From Hymenobacter qilianensis (GTDB lineage Bacteria > Bacteroidota > Bacteroidia > Cytophagales > Hymenobacteraceae): a DNA stretch of 64,000 nucleotides. Below the pieces are notes generated by a model. It searched no databases and was not told where the DNA came from. It was given only the letters and a program-made list of their open reading frames with translations. The position numbers were made by a program, and so were the translations under genes. Every line of letters starts with the position of its first letter. Positions within the stretch are counted from its first letter, which is position 1. Location: contig NZ_CP060784.1 of NCBI RefSeq assembly GCF_014489555.1, positions 2,170,001-2,234,000 on the forward strand, read 5' to 3'. This document shows, piece by piece, positions 57,202 through 64,000 of the stretch.

Positions 57202-57762
57202 ATGGCTCGACTCAGAGAAATATATCAGAAAGACGTGGTGCCTGCGCTCCAGGAGAAATTCCAGTTCAAGAGCGTAATGCAGGTGCCACGCATCACTAAA
57301 ATCTGCATCAACCGCGGTATCGGCGCAGCAGTAGCTGACAAGAAACTGGTTGATAATGGTGTGGATGAGCTAACGACCATTACTGGTCAAAAAGCTGTTC
57401 CTACTATCGCTAAGCGTTCGGTATCTAACTTTAAGCTTCGTGAGGGCATGCCCATCGGTGCTAAAGTTACACTGCGTGGCGAGCGCATGTACGAGTTCAT
57501 GGACCGTCTGTTGACGGTTGCTTTACCTCGTGTACGCGACTTCAAAGGCATCAACGATAAGGGCTTCGATGGCCGTGGTAACTATACCTTGGGTATCAAA
57601 GAGCAGATTATCTTCCCAGAAATTTCCATTGACAAGATCAAGTCGATTTCTGGTATGGATATTACCTTCGTTACAACCGCCGAGAACGACGAGCAGAGCT
57701 ATGAGCTGCTCAAGGCTTTCGGAATGCCCTTCACTAACGCCAAGAAAGAAAACAATGGCTAA
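57202..57762 (+). CDS. rplE: 50S ribosomal protein L5
   Basis: A 186-residue protein that binds 5S r[57 protein letters not shown] and [18 protein letters not shown] are present. The stop overlaps the rpsN start. Confidence 0.97.
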   Translation: MARLREIYQKDVVPALQEKFQFKSVMQVPRITKICINRGIGAAVADKKLVDNGVDELTTITGQKAVPTIAKRSVSNFKLREGMPIGAKVTLRGERMYEFMDRLLTVALPRVRDFKGINDKGFDGRGNYTLGIKEQIIFPEISIDKIKSISGMDITFVTTAENDEQSYELLKAFGMPFTNAKKENNG

Positions 57763-58024
57763 GGAATCCGTTAAAGCAAGAGAAAGAAAGCGTATCGCTA
57801 CAGTTGCTCGTTATGCTGAGAAGCGTAAGGCACTCAAGGCTGCTGGCGATTACGAAGGTCTAGATAAGTTGCCACGCAACGCTTCACCAGTGCGTGTTCA
57901 CAACCGCGACAAGATCAACGGTCGTCCTCGTGGTTACATGCGTAAGTTCGGCATCAGCCGTGTTACGTTCCGTGAAATGGCACTAGCTGGTAAGATCCCC
58001 GGAGTAACTAAGTCGAGCTGGTAG
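57755..58024 (+). CDS. rpsN: 30S ribosomal protein S14, zinc-free type
   Basis: An 89-residue protein. [40 protein letters not shown] and [23 protein letters not shown] (cores) are present. It lacks the CxxC zinc knuckle of short S14, so it is the C-minus form. ATG 57755 overlaps the L5 coding end by eight bases. A terminator follows, closing this transcription segment. Confidence 0.96.
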   Translation: MAKESVKARERKRIATVARYAEKRKALKAAGDYEGLDKLPRNASPVRVHNRDKINGRPRGYMRKFGISRVTFREMALAGKIPGVTKSSW

Positions 58025-58031
58025 TATGAAT

Positions 58032-58072
58032 ATAGCCAGTATGCCTTCTGAAACGGTGTGCTGGCTATTTTT
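58032..58072 (+). terminator. Terminator between rpsN and rpsH
   Basis: ATAGCCAG (58032-58039) pairs with CTGGCTAT (58061-58068), followed by TTTT. It interrupts the ribosomal operon, and a promoter follows it. Confidence 0.7.
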
Positions 58073-58183
58073 TACTCCGTCTACTAAGTAGACTCAAGAA
58101 ACCATTGGCCGTGCCCCGATAGCCGAGCCAAGTAGTCTTAACTGAAAATTTCGCTGTTGCTTTCTGCAGCTGCGAAATTTTCT

Positions 58184-58191
58184 TATCTTTG
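58184..58191 (+). promoter_or_regulatory. Promoter of rpsH and downstream spc genes
   Basis: TATCTTTG matches TAnnTTTG exactly, 36 bases before the rpsH start at 58228. A TTG at 58157-58159 is a possible but widely spaced -33 element (24 bases). Confidence 0.6.
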
Positions 58192-58227
58192 CGCTCCCTA
58201 AAAAGGAGTGTAGCTTTTCTATATCAT

Positions 58228-58626
58228 ATGAATACAGATCCAATTGCCGATTATCTGACTCGGGTGCGTAATGCCATCAAGGCAAACCACCGGGTAGTAG
58301 AAATACCGGCCAGTAACATCAAAAAGGAAATCACGAAAGTGCTCTACCATAAGGGTTACATTCAAAGCTACCGCTTTGATGACTCGTCGGTACAAGGCAC
58401 TATCAAGATTGCACTTAAATACAACCCTGCTACCAAGCAGCCAGCTATCACGAAGCTGGAGCGTGTAAGCACGCCTGGTCTGCGCAAGTACGCTCACGTG
58501 GAGAATCTGCCACGCGTATTGAGCGGCCTTGGAGTAGCTATCCTATCTACGTCGAAGGGCGTGATGACGGAGAAAGAAGCCAAAAACGAAAACGTGGGCG
58601 GCGAGGTGCTGTGCTACGTTTACTAA
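58228..58626 (+). CDS. rpsH: 30S ribosomal protein S8
   Basis: A 132-residue protein that organises 16S rRNA. MNTDPIADYLTRVRNAIKA, RVSTPGLRKYAHVENLPRVLSGLGVAILSTSKGVMTEKEA (cores) and GGEVLCYVY are present. ATG 58228 is preferred over 58189 because the promoter element lies between them. In E. coli S8 is the spc-operon repressor. Confidence 0.97.
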   Translation: MNTDPIADYLTRVRNAIKANHRVVEIPASNIKKEITKVLYHKGYIQSYRFDDSSVQGTIKIALKYNPATKQPAITKLERVSTPGLRKYAHVENLPRVLSGLGVAILSTSKGVMTEKEAKNENVGGEVLCYVY

Positions 58627-58644
58627 GCGAGAGGAAACAGAATT

Positions 58645-59199
58645 ATGTCACGCATTGGTAAACTGCCGATCAGCCTGCCCGCTAACGTGCAGATTGATAT
58701 CAGCAAAGAAAACGAAGTAACCGTTAAGGGCCCGAAAGGAAGCTTGACCACTCCCGTAGACCGCGACATCACCGTTTCTACTGCCGATGGTCAACTCGTA
58801 GTAGAACGTCCTACTGAGCAGAAGCGCCATAAGGCTATGCACGGTTTGTATCGCTCGCTTATCAACAACATGGTTGTTGGCGTGAGCGATGGCTATACGG
58901 AGCGTTTGGAGTTAGTAGGTGTAGGTTACAAAGCTGCAATGGCTGGTACTACGCTCGAACTGTCTTTAGGTTACTCGCACAATATTTTCTTGGCGCTGCC
59001 TAAGGAAGTAACTGCTACTGCTCTTACAGAGAAAGGTAAAAACCCTATCGTTACTCTGACTAGCATCGATAAGCAACTGTTAGGTCAAGTAGCTGCAAAA
59101 ATTCGTTCGTTGCGTAAAGTCGAGCCCTACAAAGGCAAAGGTGTACGCTTCGTGGGTGAGCAGATTCGTCGCAAGGCTGGTAAAACAGCTTCGAAATAA
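58645..59199 (+). CDS. rplF: 50S ribosomal protein L6
   Basis: A 184-residue protein near the factor-binding site. MSRIGKLPISLPANVQIDIS, GPKGSLTTPVDRDI, LELVGVGYKAAM and VEPYKGKGVRFVGEQIRRKAGKTA are present. 18 bases after rpsH. Confidence 0.97.
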   Translation: MSRIGKLPISLPANVQIDISKENEVTVKGPKGSLTTPVDRDITVSTADGQLVVERPTEQKRHKAMHGLYRSLINNMVVGVSDGYTERLELVGVGYKAAMAGTTLELSLGYSHNIFLALPKEVTATALTEKGKNPIVTLTSIDKQLLGQVAAKIRSLRKVEPYKGKGVRFVGEQIRRKAGKTASK

Positions 59200-59208
59200 T
59201 TTCGCATT

Positions 59209-59562
59209 ATGGCTTTTGATAAAGCAACAAGAAGAAAGCGGATCCAGCGCATCATCCGTACTCGGGTGGCTGGCACGTCCGATCGGCCACGTTTGTCGGT
59301 GTTTCGCAGTAATAAAGGCATCTATGCCCAAATTATTGACGATACTATTGGCCAAACGCTGGTATCTGTATCATCTAAGCACGTAACAACGGCTGATGAT
59401 GCTACCCCAGTAGTTTCTGCTGCTGCAGTAGGCAAAGAAATTGCCTCTCGCGCTCAGGAGAAGGGTATCACCAAAGTAGTGTTCGACCGTTCAGGTTATC
59501 TCTACCACGGCCGCGTAAAATCATTGGCAGAAGGAGCCCGCGAAGGCGGCCTCAATTTCTAA
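59209..59562 (+). CDS. rplR: 50S ribosomal protein L18
   Basis: A 117-residue 5S rRNA-binding protein. TRKKRIQ-like start [38 protein letters not shown] (cores) and [25 protein letters not shown] are present. Nine bases after rplF. Confidence 0.96.
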   Translation: MAFDKATRRKRIQRIIRTRVAGTSDRPRLSVFRSNKGIYAQIIDDTIGQTLVSVSSKHVTTADDATPVVSAAAVGKEIASRAQEKGITKVVFDRSGYLYHGRVKSLAEGAREGGLNF

Positions 59563-59568
59563 ATCATC

Positions 59569-60162
59569 ATGGCAGAATTTAACAACAGCAACCGTGGTGG
59601 CAATGACCGTGGCGGCAACGATCGTCGCGGTGGTGGCAATGATCGTGGTGGTAACCGGGACCAAGCTCCCCGCGCTGGTGACACAGACCTAAAGGAAAAA
59701 GTAGTAGCCATCAACCGAGTAGCCAAAGTGGTAAAAGGTGGTCGTCGCTTTAGCTTCTCTGCAATCGTAGTTGTAGGTGACGGCAACGGTACTGTAGGTT
59801 TCGGCCTAGGTAAGGCTAACGAGGTAACTGATGCAATTGCAAAAGGTATCGATGATGCTAAGAAGAACTTGGTAAAAGTGCCTCTCTATAAGCATACAGT
59901 TCCTCACGTGATGGAAGGTAAGTATTCGGGTGGCTTCGTTCTAGTACAGCCAGCAGCAGCTGGTACCGGCGTAATTGCAGGTGGTGCTATGCGTGCTGTA
60001 TTCGAAAGCGCTGGTATCAAAGATGTATTAGCTAAGTCGAAAGGCTCGTCTAACCCCCACAACGTGGTAAAGGCTACCTTCGATGCTCTTTTGAAGATGC
60101 GTGACCCCATGCAGATTGCGCAGCAGCGCGGCATCACTCTCCAACAAGTTTTTAACGGCTAG
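59569..60162 (+). CDS. rpsE: 30S ribosomal protein S5 with RGG-rich N-terminal extension
   Basis: A 197-residue protein. The usual core starts near residue 40 ([61 protein letters not shown]). It is preceded by ~35 residues of Arg/Gly/Asn/Asp repeats: [21 protein letters not shown]3 has the matching tail at its C-terminus. The two proteins meet at the mRNA entry site on the 30S, so the extensions may lie close together. Confidence 0.96.
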   Translation: MAEFNNSNRGGNDRGGNDRRGGGNDRGGNRDQAPRAGDTDLKEKVVAINRVAKVVKGGRRFSFSAIVVVGDGNGTVGFGLGKANEVTDAIAKGIDDAKKNLVKVPLYKHTVPHVMEGKYSGGFVLVQPAAAGTGVIAGGAMRAVFESAGIKDVLAKSKGSSNPHNVVKATFDALLKMRDPMQIAQQRGITLQQVFNG

Positions 60163-60167
60163 ACGAG

Positions 60168-60347
60168 ATGGCGCAGATAAAAATCAAATTGGTAAAAAGC
60201 GTGATTGACCGCCCTGAGCGTCAAAAGCGTACGGTTCAGGCCTTGGGTCTGGGTAAAATCGGTAGCACCTCGGAGAAAGAAAACAACCCCCAGATTGCTG
60301 GTATGGTGGCCGCCGTGCAGCATTTGATCGAAGTAACCGAACTTTAA
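60168..60347 (+). CDS. rpmD: 50S ribosomal protein L30
   Basis: A 59-residue protein not long enough for simple ORF calls. It reads IKIKLVKSVIDRPERQKRTV, ALGLGKIGST and NNPQIAGMVAAVQHLIEV, matching L30. It starts five bases after the rpsE stop and ends 13 bases before rplO. An in-frame AACCCCCAG at 60284-60292 (NNPQ) is intact. Confidence 0.95.
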   Translation: MAQIKIKLVKSVIDRPERQKRTVQALGLGKIGSTSEKENNPQIAGMVAAVQHLIEVTEL

Positions 60348-60360
60348 GAAGTAACTTAAC

Positions 60361-60807
60361 ATGAATCTCAGCAATCTAAAACCTGCCGTAGGCGCAACGC
60401 GCAATGAAAAGCGCATTGGTCGCGGTACGGGTTCGGGCCGCGGTGGTACATCTACCCGTGGTCACAAAGGGCAGAAGTCACGTTCGGGCTACTCTAAGAA
60501 GTCAGGCTTCGAAGGTGGTCAGATGCCCTTGCAGCGTCGTGTGCCTAAGTTTGGTTTCACGAACATCAATCGTGTAGAGTATAAGGGTATCAACCTTGAT
60601 GCTCTTCAGAGCCTGACGGACAAAGGCAGCACAACCACTATGGATGTTGCTTACTTTGTATCTAATGGCCTTGTTTCTAAGAATGCCAAAATCAAAATTC
60701 TCGGCCGAGGTGAAATCACTCAAGCTGTAGAAGTGCATGCGCATGCTTTCTCTAAATCTGCTGTTGAGGCGATTGAAAAAGCAGGTGGCAAAGCAGTGAC
60801 TTTATAA
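60361..60807 (+). CDS. rplO: 50S ribosomal protein L15
   Basis: A 148-residue protein. MNLSNLKPAVGATRNEKRIGRGTGSGRGGTSTRGHKGQKSRSGYSKK (cores only) and the C-terminal AHAFSKSAVEAIEKAGGKAV are present. It is followed by secY, as in most bacteria. Confidence 0.97.
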   Translation: MNLSNLKPAVGATRNEKRIGRGTGSGRGGTSTRGHKGQKSRSGYSKKSGFEGGQMPLQRRVPKFGFTNINRVEYKGINLDALQSLTDKGSTTTMDVAYFVSNGLVSKNAKIKILGRGEITQAVEVHAHAFSKSAVEAIEKAGGKAVTL

Positions 60808-60820
60808 AGCCTGACTGGCA

Positions 60821-62137
60821 ATGAAGAAGTTTATCGAGACGATAAAGAACATTTTTGCGATTGAGGATCTGCGTATGCGGATTCTCAATACGCTTTTTTT
60901 CATTGCTATCTACCGGCTCGGTTCCTTTGTTGTGCTGCCTGGGGTAGATGCTACCAGATTAAAGCAGGGAGCTGAAGGTCTCTTCGGAATCCTTGATACC
61001 CTGTTAGGTGGAGCATTCAGTAATGCTTCCATCTTCGCACTTGGTATCATGCCTTATATCTCGGCTTCTATTGTACTGCAATTGCTAACCATAGCAGTTC
61101 CTTATTTTCAAAAGCTGCAAAAGGAAGGGGAATCAGGTCGTAAGAAGATCAATCAATACACCCGTATTCTGACCATTCCAATTGTGATGGCTCAGTCGAT
61201 TGGCTTCATTGCAACTATCACCCCTGAGGCTATCATTTCTCCTGGTACGTTTTTTACAATCTCCACCATGATAATTATCACGGCTGGAACTTTGTTCTGC
61301 ATGTGGCTCGGAGAAAAGATTACTGATAAAGGCATTGGTAATGGTATTTCTATGATCATTATGATCGGAATCGTTTCCCGATTCCCAGGAGCCATTATTG
61401 GTGAAGCTGCTGCCAAAGGAATGCGTGGATCGCTGATCTTCTTAATTGAGATGGTAGTGCTCTTCTTGGTTGTAATGGCGGTGATTGTGTTGACGCAAGC
61501 GGTTCGTCGTATCCCAGTACAGTACGCAAAGCAGGTAGGTGGAACCACACAGCTTAACGCTCAGCGCCAATTCATTCCCTTGAAGGTGAATGCTGCTGGT
61601 GTAATGCCAATCATCTTTGCTCAGTCATTGATGTTCGTTCCAGCTATAGTTGCTTCTATTTGGCAAAACGATAGTGATACAGCCAGCTATATTGGAGTTA
61701 AGTTTTCAGACTATACATCTTGGCAGTATAACCTTGTTTTCGCTACTCTGATTATTGTCTTTACTTACTTTTACACTGCTATCAGCGTAAATCCTAATCA
61801 GATTGCTGATGATTTGAAACGTAGTGGTGGCTTTGTTCCCGGAGTGAAGCCTGGTCGTGACACATCCGAGCATATGGATGAGATTCTGACTCGGATTACT
61901 TTACCTGGCGCAATTGCATTGGCTCTGATTGCAATCTTTCCCGCTTTAGCTTTGTTGGCCGGCGTAACTCGTCCTTTCTCTGCTTTCTACGGTGGTACCT
62001 CATTAATCATCATGGTAGGCGTTGTATTAGACACGCTTAACCAGGTGGAAAGTTACTTACTCATGCGTCATTATGATGGTATGATGAAGACAGGTAAGTT
62101 GAGAGGTAGATCGCAAAATGTAGCGATGGCTTCTTAA
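60821..62137 (+). CDS. secY: Preprotein translocase subunit SecY
   Basis: A 438-residue channel with ten membrane helices. Helix 1 lies near residues 18-38, the plug segment and SIFALGIMPYISASIVLQLL follow, and the cytoplasmic loop has PYFQKLQKEGESGRKKINQYTR. The C-terminus ends with the usual loop VESYLLMRHYDGMMK. It is the channel partner of SecE (33998). 13 bases after rplO. Confidence 0.98.
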   Translation: MKKFIETIKNIFAIEDLRMRILNTLFFIAIYRLGSFVVLPGVDATRLKQGAEGLFGILDTLLGGAFSNASIFALGIMPYISASIVLQLLTIAVPYFQKLQKEGESGRKKINQYTRILTIPIVMAQSIGFIATITPEAIISPGTFFTISTMIIITAGTLFCMWLGEKITDKGIGNGISMIIMIGIVSRFPGAIIGEAAAKGMRGSLIFLIEMVVLFLVVMAVIVLTQAVRRIPVQYAKQVGGTTQLNAQRQFIPLKVNAAGVMPIIFAQSLMFVPAIVASIWQNDSDTASYIGVKFSDYTSWQYNLVFATLIIVFTYFYTAISVNPNQIADDLKRSGGFVPGVKPGRDTSEHMDEILTRITLPGAIALALIAIFPALALLAGVTRPFSAFYGGTSLIIMVGVVLDTLNQVESYLLMRHYDGMMKTGKLRGRSQNVAMAS

Positions 62138-62140
62138 GTC

Positions 62141-62911
62141 ATGATCGTTTACAAGACTGAAGAAGAAATAGAACTTATTCGGGCTAGTGCGAAAGTTTTA
62201 GCCCAAGCTCACGGAGAAGTCGCGAGCCTTATCAAAGAAGGCGTAACCACCCGCGAGCTGGATAAGCGTGCGGAGGAGTTTATTCGAGACAATGGAGGGC
62301 AACCTTCTTTTAAAGGATATAACGACTTTCCTTTTAGCCTTTGCATATCACCTAACTCTGTCGTAGTCCATGGGTTTCCCAGTGATTACACGCTGAAAGG
62401 CGGTGATATTGTTTCGATTGACTGTGGTGTATTCCTCAATGGTTATCACAGTGACAGCGCTTACACTTACCCAATCGGGGAGGTTGAACCTGAGGTTATA
62501 GACTTATTAGCTCATACTAAACAGTCTTTGTATCTCGGTATCGAGCAAGCGGTGGCCGGCAACCGGATGGGTGATGTTGGCTATGCGATTCAAAGCTTTG
62601 TTGAAAAGCAAGGCTATGGAGTCGTTAGAGAGTTAGTTGGTCATGGCTTGGGTAAGAAGCTACACGAGCGACCCGAAGTACCTAACTACGGTAAACGTGG
62701 TTCAGGTCTTAAGTTGCAAACGGGGTTAGTTATTGCGATAGAACCCATGGTTAACTTAGGTGTTAAGCACATTGTCCAGGAGAAAGATGGTTGGACCATC
62801 CGCACCAAAGACAAGAAGCCTTCAGCACATTTTGAGCATACAGTAGTTGTTAGAAAAGACAAGGCGGAAATTTTAACCTCCTTTGAGTACATAGAAAAAG
62901 CCTTACAGTAG
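62141..62911 (+). CDS. map: Methionine aminopeptidase, type I
   Basis: A 256-residue enzyme that removes the initiator Met. The metal ligands are visible: [19 protein letters not shown] with two Asp, [18 protein letters not shown] with His, [10 protein letters not shown] with Glu, and the last Glu in [10 protein letters not shown]. Three bases after secY, the position usual in the spc operon. Confidence 0.97.
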   Translation: MIVYKTEEEIELIRASAKVLAQAHGEVASLIKEGVTTRELDKRAEEFIRDNGGQPSFKGYNDFPFSLCISPNSVVVHGFPSDYTLKGGDIVSIDCGVFLNGYHSDSAYTYPIGEVEPEVIDLLAHTKQSLYLGIEQAVAGNRMGDVGYAIQSFVEKQGYGVVRELVGHGLGKKLHERPEVPNYGKRGSGLKLQTGLVIAIEPMVNLGVKHIVQEKDGWTIRTKDKKPSAHFEHTVVVRKDKAEILTSFEYIEKALQ

Positions 62912-62915
62912 CCTT

Positions 62916-63134
62916 ATGGCCAAACAATCCTCCATTGAGCAGGACGGAGTAATTCTAGAAGCACTCTCTAATGCGATGTTTCGTGTAGAGTTGGAAAACG
63001 GCCACCAACTGGTGGCCCACATTTCTGGGAAGATGCGTATGCACTACATTAAAATTCTGCCTGGAGATAAGGTGAAACTAGAAATGTCACCCTACGATCT
63101 GTCGAAGGGACGCATTGTTTACCGTTACAAATAA
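62916..63134 (+). CDS. infA: Translation initiation factor IF-1
   Basis: A 72-residue OB-fold protein: [42 protein letters not shown] and GRIVYRYK are present. Four bases after map. Confidence 0.97.
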   Translation: MAKQSSIEQDGVILEALSNAMFRVELENGHQLVAHISGKMRMHYIKILPGDKVKLEMSPYDLSKGRIVYRYK

Positions 63135-63146
63135 TTTACTGACGAC

Positions 63147-63263
63147 ATGAAAGTCAAAGCATCGGTCAAGAAGCGCAGCGTTGACTGTAAGGTAATTCGC
63201 CGCAAAGGCAAACTTTACGTCATTAACAAAAAGAACCCACGCTATAAGCAGCGTCAAGGTTAA
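63147..63263 (+). CDS. rpmJ: 50S ribosomal protein L36
   Basis: A 38-residue protein below normal ORF thresholds. It reads [38 protein letters not shown]. It lacks the full CxxC-type zinc ligands of the classic form: Cys is seen only in [11 protein letters not shown], so it may be the zinc-poor version. Lies between infA and rpsM as expected. Confidence 0.93.
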   Translation: MKVKASVKKRSVDCKVIRRKGKLYVINKKNPRYKQRQG

Positions 63264-63285
63264 ACCATTCGTTTTAAAGAAGCAT

Positions 63286-63663
63286 ATGGCTCGTATTGCA
63301 GGGGTTGATATCCCGGACAACAAGCGTGGCGAAATCGCCCTCACGTACATTTTCGGCATTGGCCGTTCTTTAGCTCAGAAGATTCTTGGTCAAGCTGGTA
63401 TCTCTGTAGACAAGAAGGTTAAGGATTGGACGGAGGCTGAAGCCAGCGAAATCCGTGCTATCATCGCCGCCCAGCACAAGACTGAGGGTGTTTTACGCTC
63501 AGAAGTGCAGCTTAACATCAAGCGCCTGATGGACATTGGCAGCTACCGTGGGCTGCGTCACCGCAAGGGACTACCTGTCCGTGGACAGCGTACCAAGAAC
63601 AACTCGCGCACTCGTAAGGGTAAGCGTAAGACTGTTGCCAACAAGAAGAAGGCTACTAAATAA
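63286..63663 (+). CDS. rpsM: 30S ribosomal protein S13
   Basis: A 125-residue protein of the 30S head. [22 protein letters not shown], the helix-two-turn-helix region and [33 protein letters not shown] (core [16 protein letters not shown]) are present. 22 bases after rpmJ. Confidence 0.97.
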   Translation: MARIAGVDIPDNKRGEIALTYIFGIGRSLAQKILGQAGISVDKKVKDWTEAEASEIRAIIAAQHKTEGVLRSEVQLNIKRLMDIGSYRGLRHRKGLPVRGQRTKNNSRTRKGKRKTVANKKKATK

Positions 63664-63737
63664 CCAGTAGCGGAAATCGGTGCTTGCTTAGCATATTGAG
63701 CGGGCATCAACACCTTCCGCGTTTTTGCGATAACTAA

Positions 63738-64000
63738 ATGGCACAAAAGAGAAAAGACAAAGCCAAGAAGCGCGTTGTCGTTGTTGAGCAAGTAGGCCAG
63801 ATTCATATCAAGGCTTCCTTCAACAACATCATCATTTCCATCACCAACAATAATGGTCAGGTTATCTCCTGGGCTTCTGCTGGTAAGATGGGCTTCCGTG
63901 GCTCGAAGAAGAATACTCCATACGCTGCTCAGATGGCAGCTACGGATTGCGGTAAAGTTGCCCATGACTTGGGCATGCGCAAAGCTGAAGTATTTGTAAA
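63738..64000 (+). CDS. rpsK: 30S ribosomal protein S11, cut by the window end
   Basis: From ATG 63738 the first 87 codons are present: [58 protein letters not shown] (cores). This is S11 of the 30S platform. rpsD, rpoA and rplQ normally come next and lie outside the window. Confidence 0.95.
   Translation, partial: MAQKRKDKAKKRVVVVEQVGQIHIKASFNNIIISITNNNGQVISWASAGKMGFRGSKKNTPYAAQMAATDCGKVAHDLGMRKAEVFV

Noticed and set aside
57187..57277. Long C-terminal tail of L24 overlapping rplE
   Set aside because: The tail appears only if the five-C run at 57168 is accepted; with one more C the gene stops cleanly before rplE.

Overview
The window looks like chromosome of an aerobic Bacteroidota of the Cytophagales, most likely Hymenobacter or a close relative. 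The evidence is the protein families (BtuB/BtuG-type B12 uptake, DUF3467, DUF4397 and DUF5683-like proteins), several lipoprotein signal peptides, near absence of Shine-Dalgarno sites, and repeated matches to the Bacteroidota promoter -7 element TAnnTTTG. No phage, transposase or CRISPR array was seen.

Positions 1-31.7 kb hold mixed housekeeping and envelope genes. These are a GAF protein, a five-PAS histidine kinase, a tRNA-Gly, a GNAT acetyltransferase, a hydrolase-like lipoprotein, a B12-binding radical SAM protein, an HMA-AraC fusion regulator, a cobalamin-riboswitch btuB-btuG operon, an alkyladenine glycosylase, a THUMP-like methyltransferase, ahcY and a three-gene polysaccharide cluster (GT2, GT9, O-antigen ligase). 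They are followed by an ECF sigma/anti-sigma pair, gmk-nadD, pyrH-frr, a biotin-carrier protein and an M1 aminopeptidase.

Positions 31.9-64 kb are the translation/transcription superclusters: tRNA-Tyr, -Gly, -Thr, tuf, tRNA-Trp, secE, nusG, rplK-A-J-L, rpoB, rpoC; a DUF3467 gene; rpsL, rpsG, fusA, rpsJ; then, after an unexpected second O-antigen ligase gene, rplC-D-W-B, rpsS, rplV, rpsC, rplP, rpmC, rpsQ, rplN-X-E, rpsN, rpsH, rplF-R, rpsE, rpmD, rplO, secY, map, infA, rpmJ, rpsM and rpsK (cut by the window end).

Two sequence-level signals run through the window. First, the word GCCCCCCAG (or CTGGGGGGC), nearly always with an A/T tract on its G side, occurs at least 20 times by hand count, where about 0.5 is expected for a 9-mer. 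It occurs inside genes in all reading frames and both orientations, and as inverted pairs that form most of the intrinsic terminators. This is the architecture of DNA uptake sequences in Neisseriaceae and Pasteurellaceae, and I regard it as the candidate undescribed system here. Second, eleven reading-frame breaks, including rpoB, fusA, rplK, rplD and rplX, are each repaired by adding one C or G to a C/G run. That is best explained by systematic homopolymer under-calling in the assembly, not by real pseudogenes. Coordinates below give the repaired genes.
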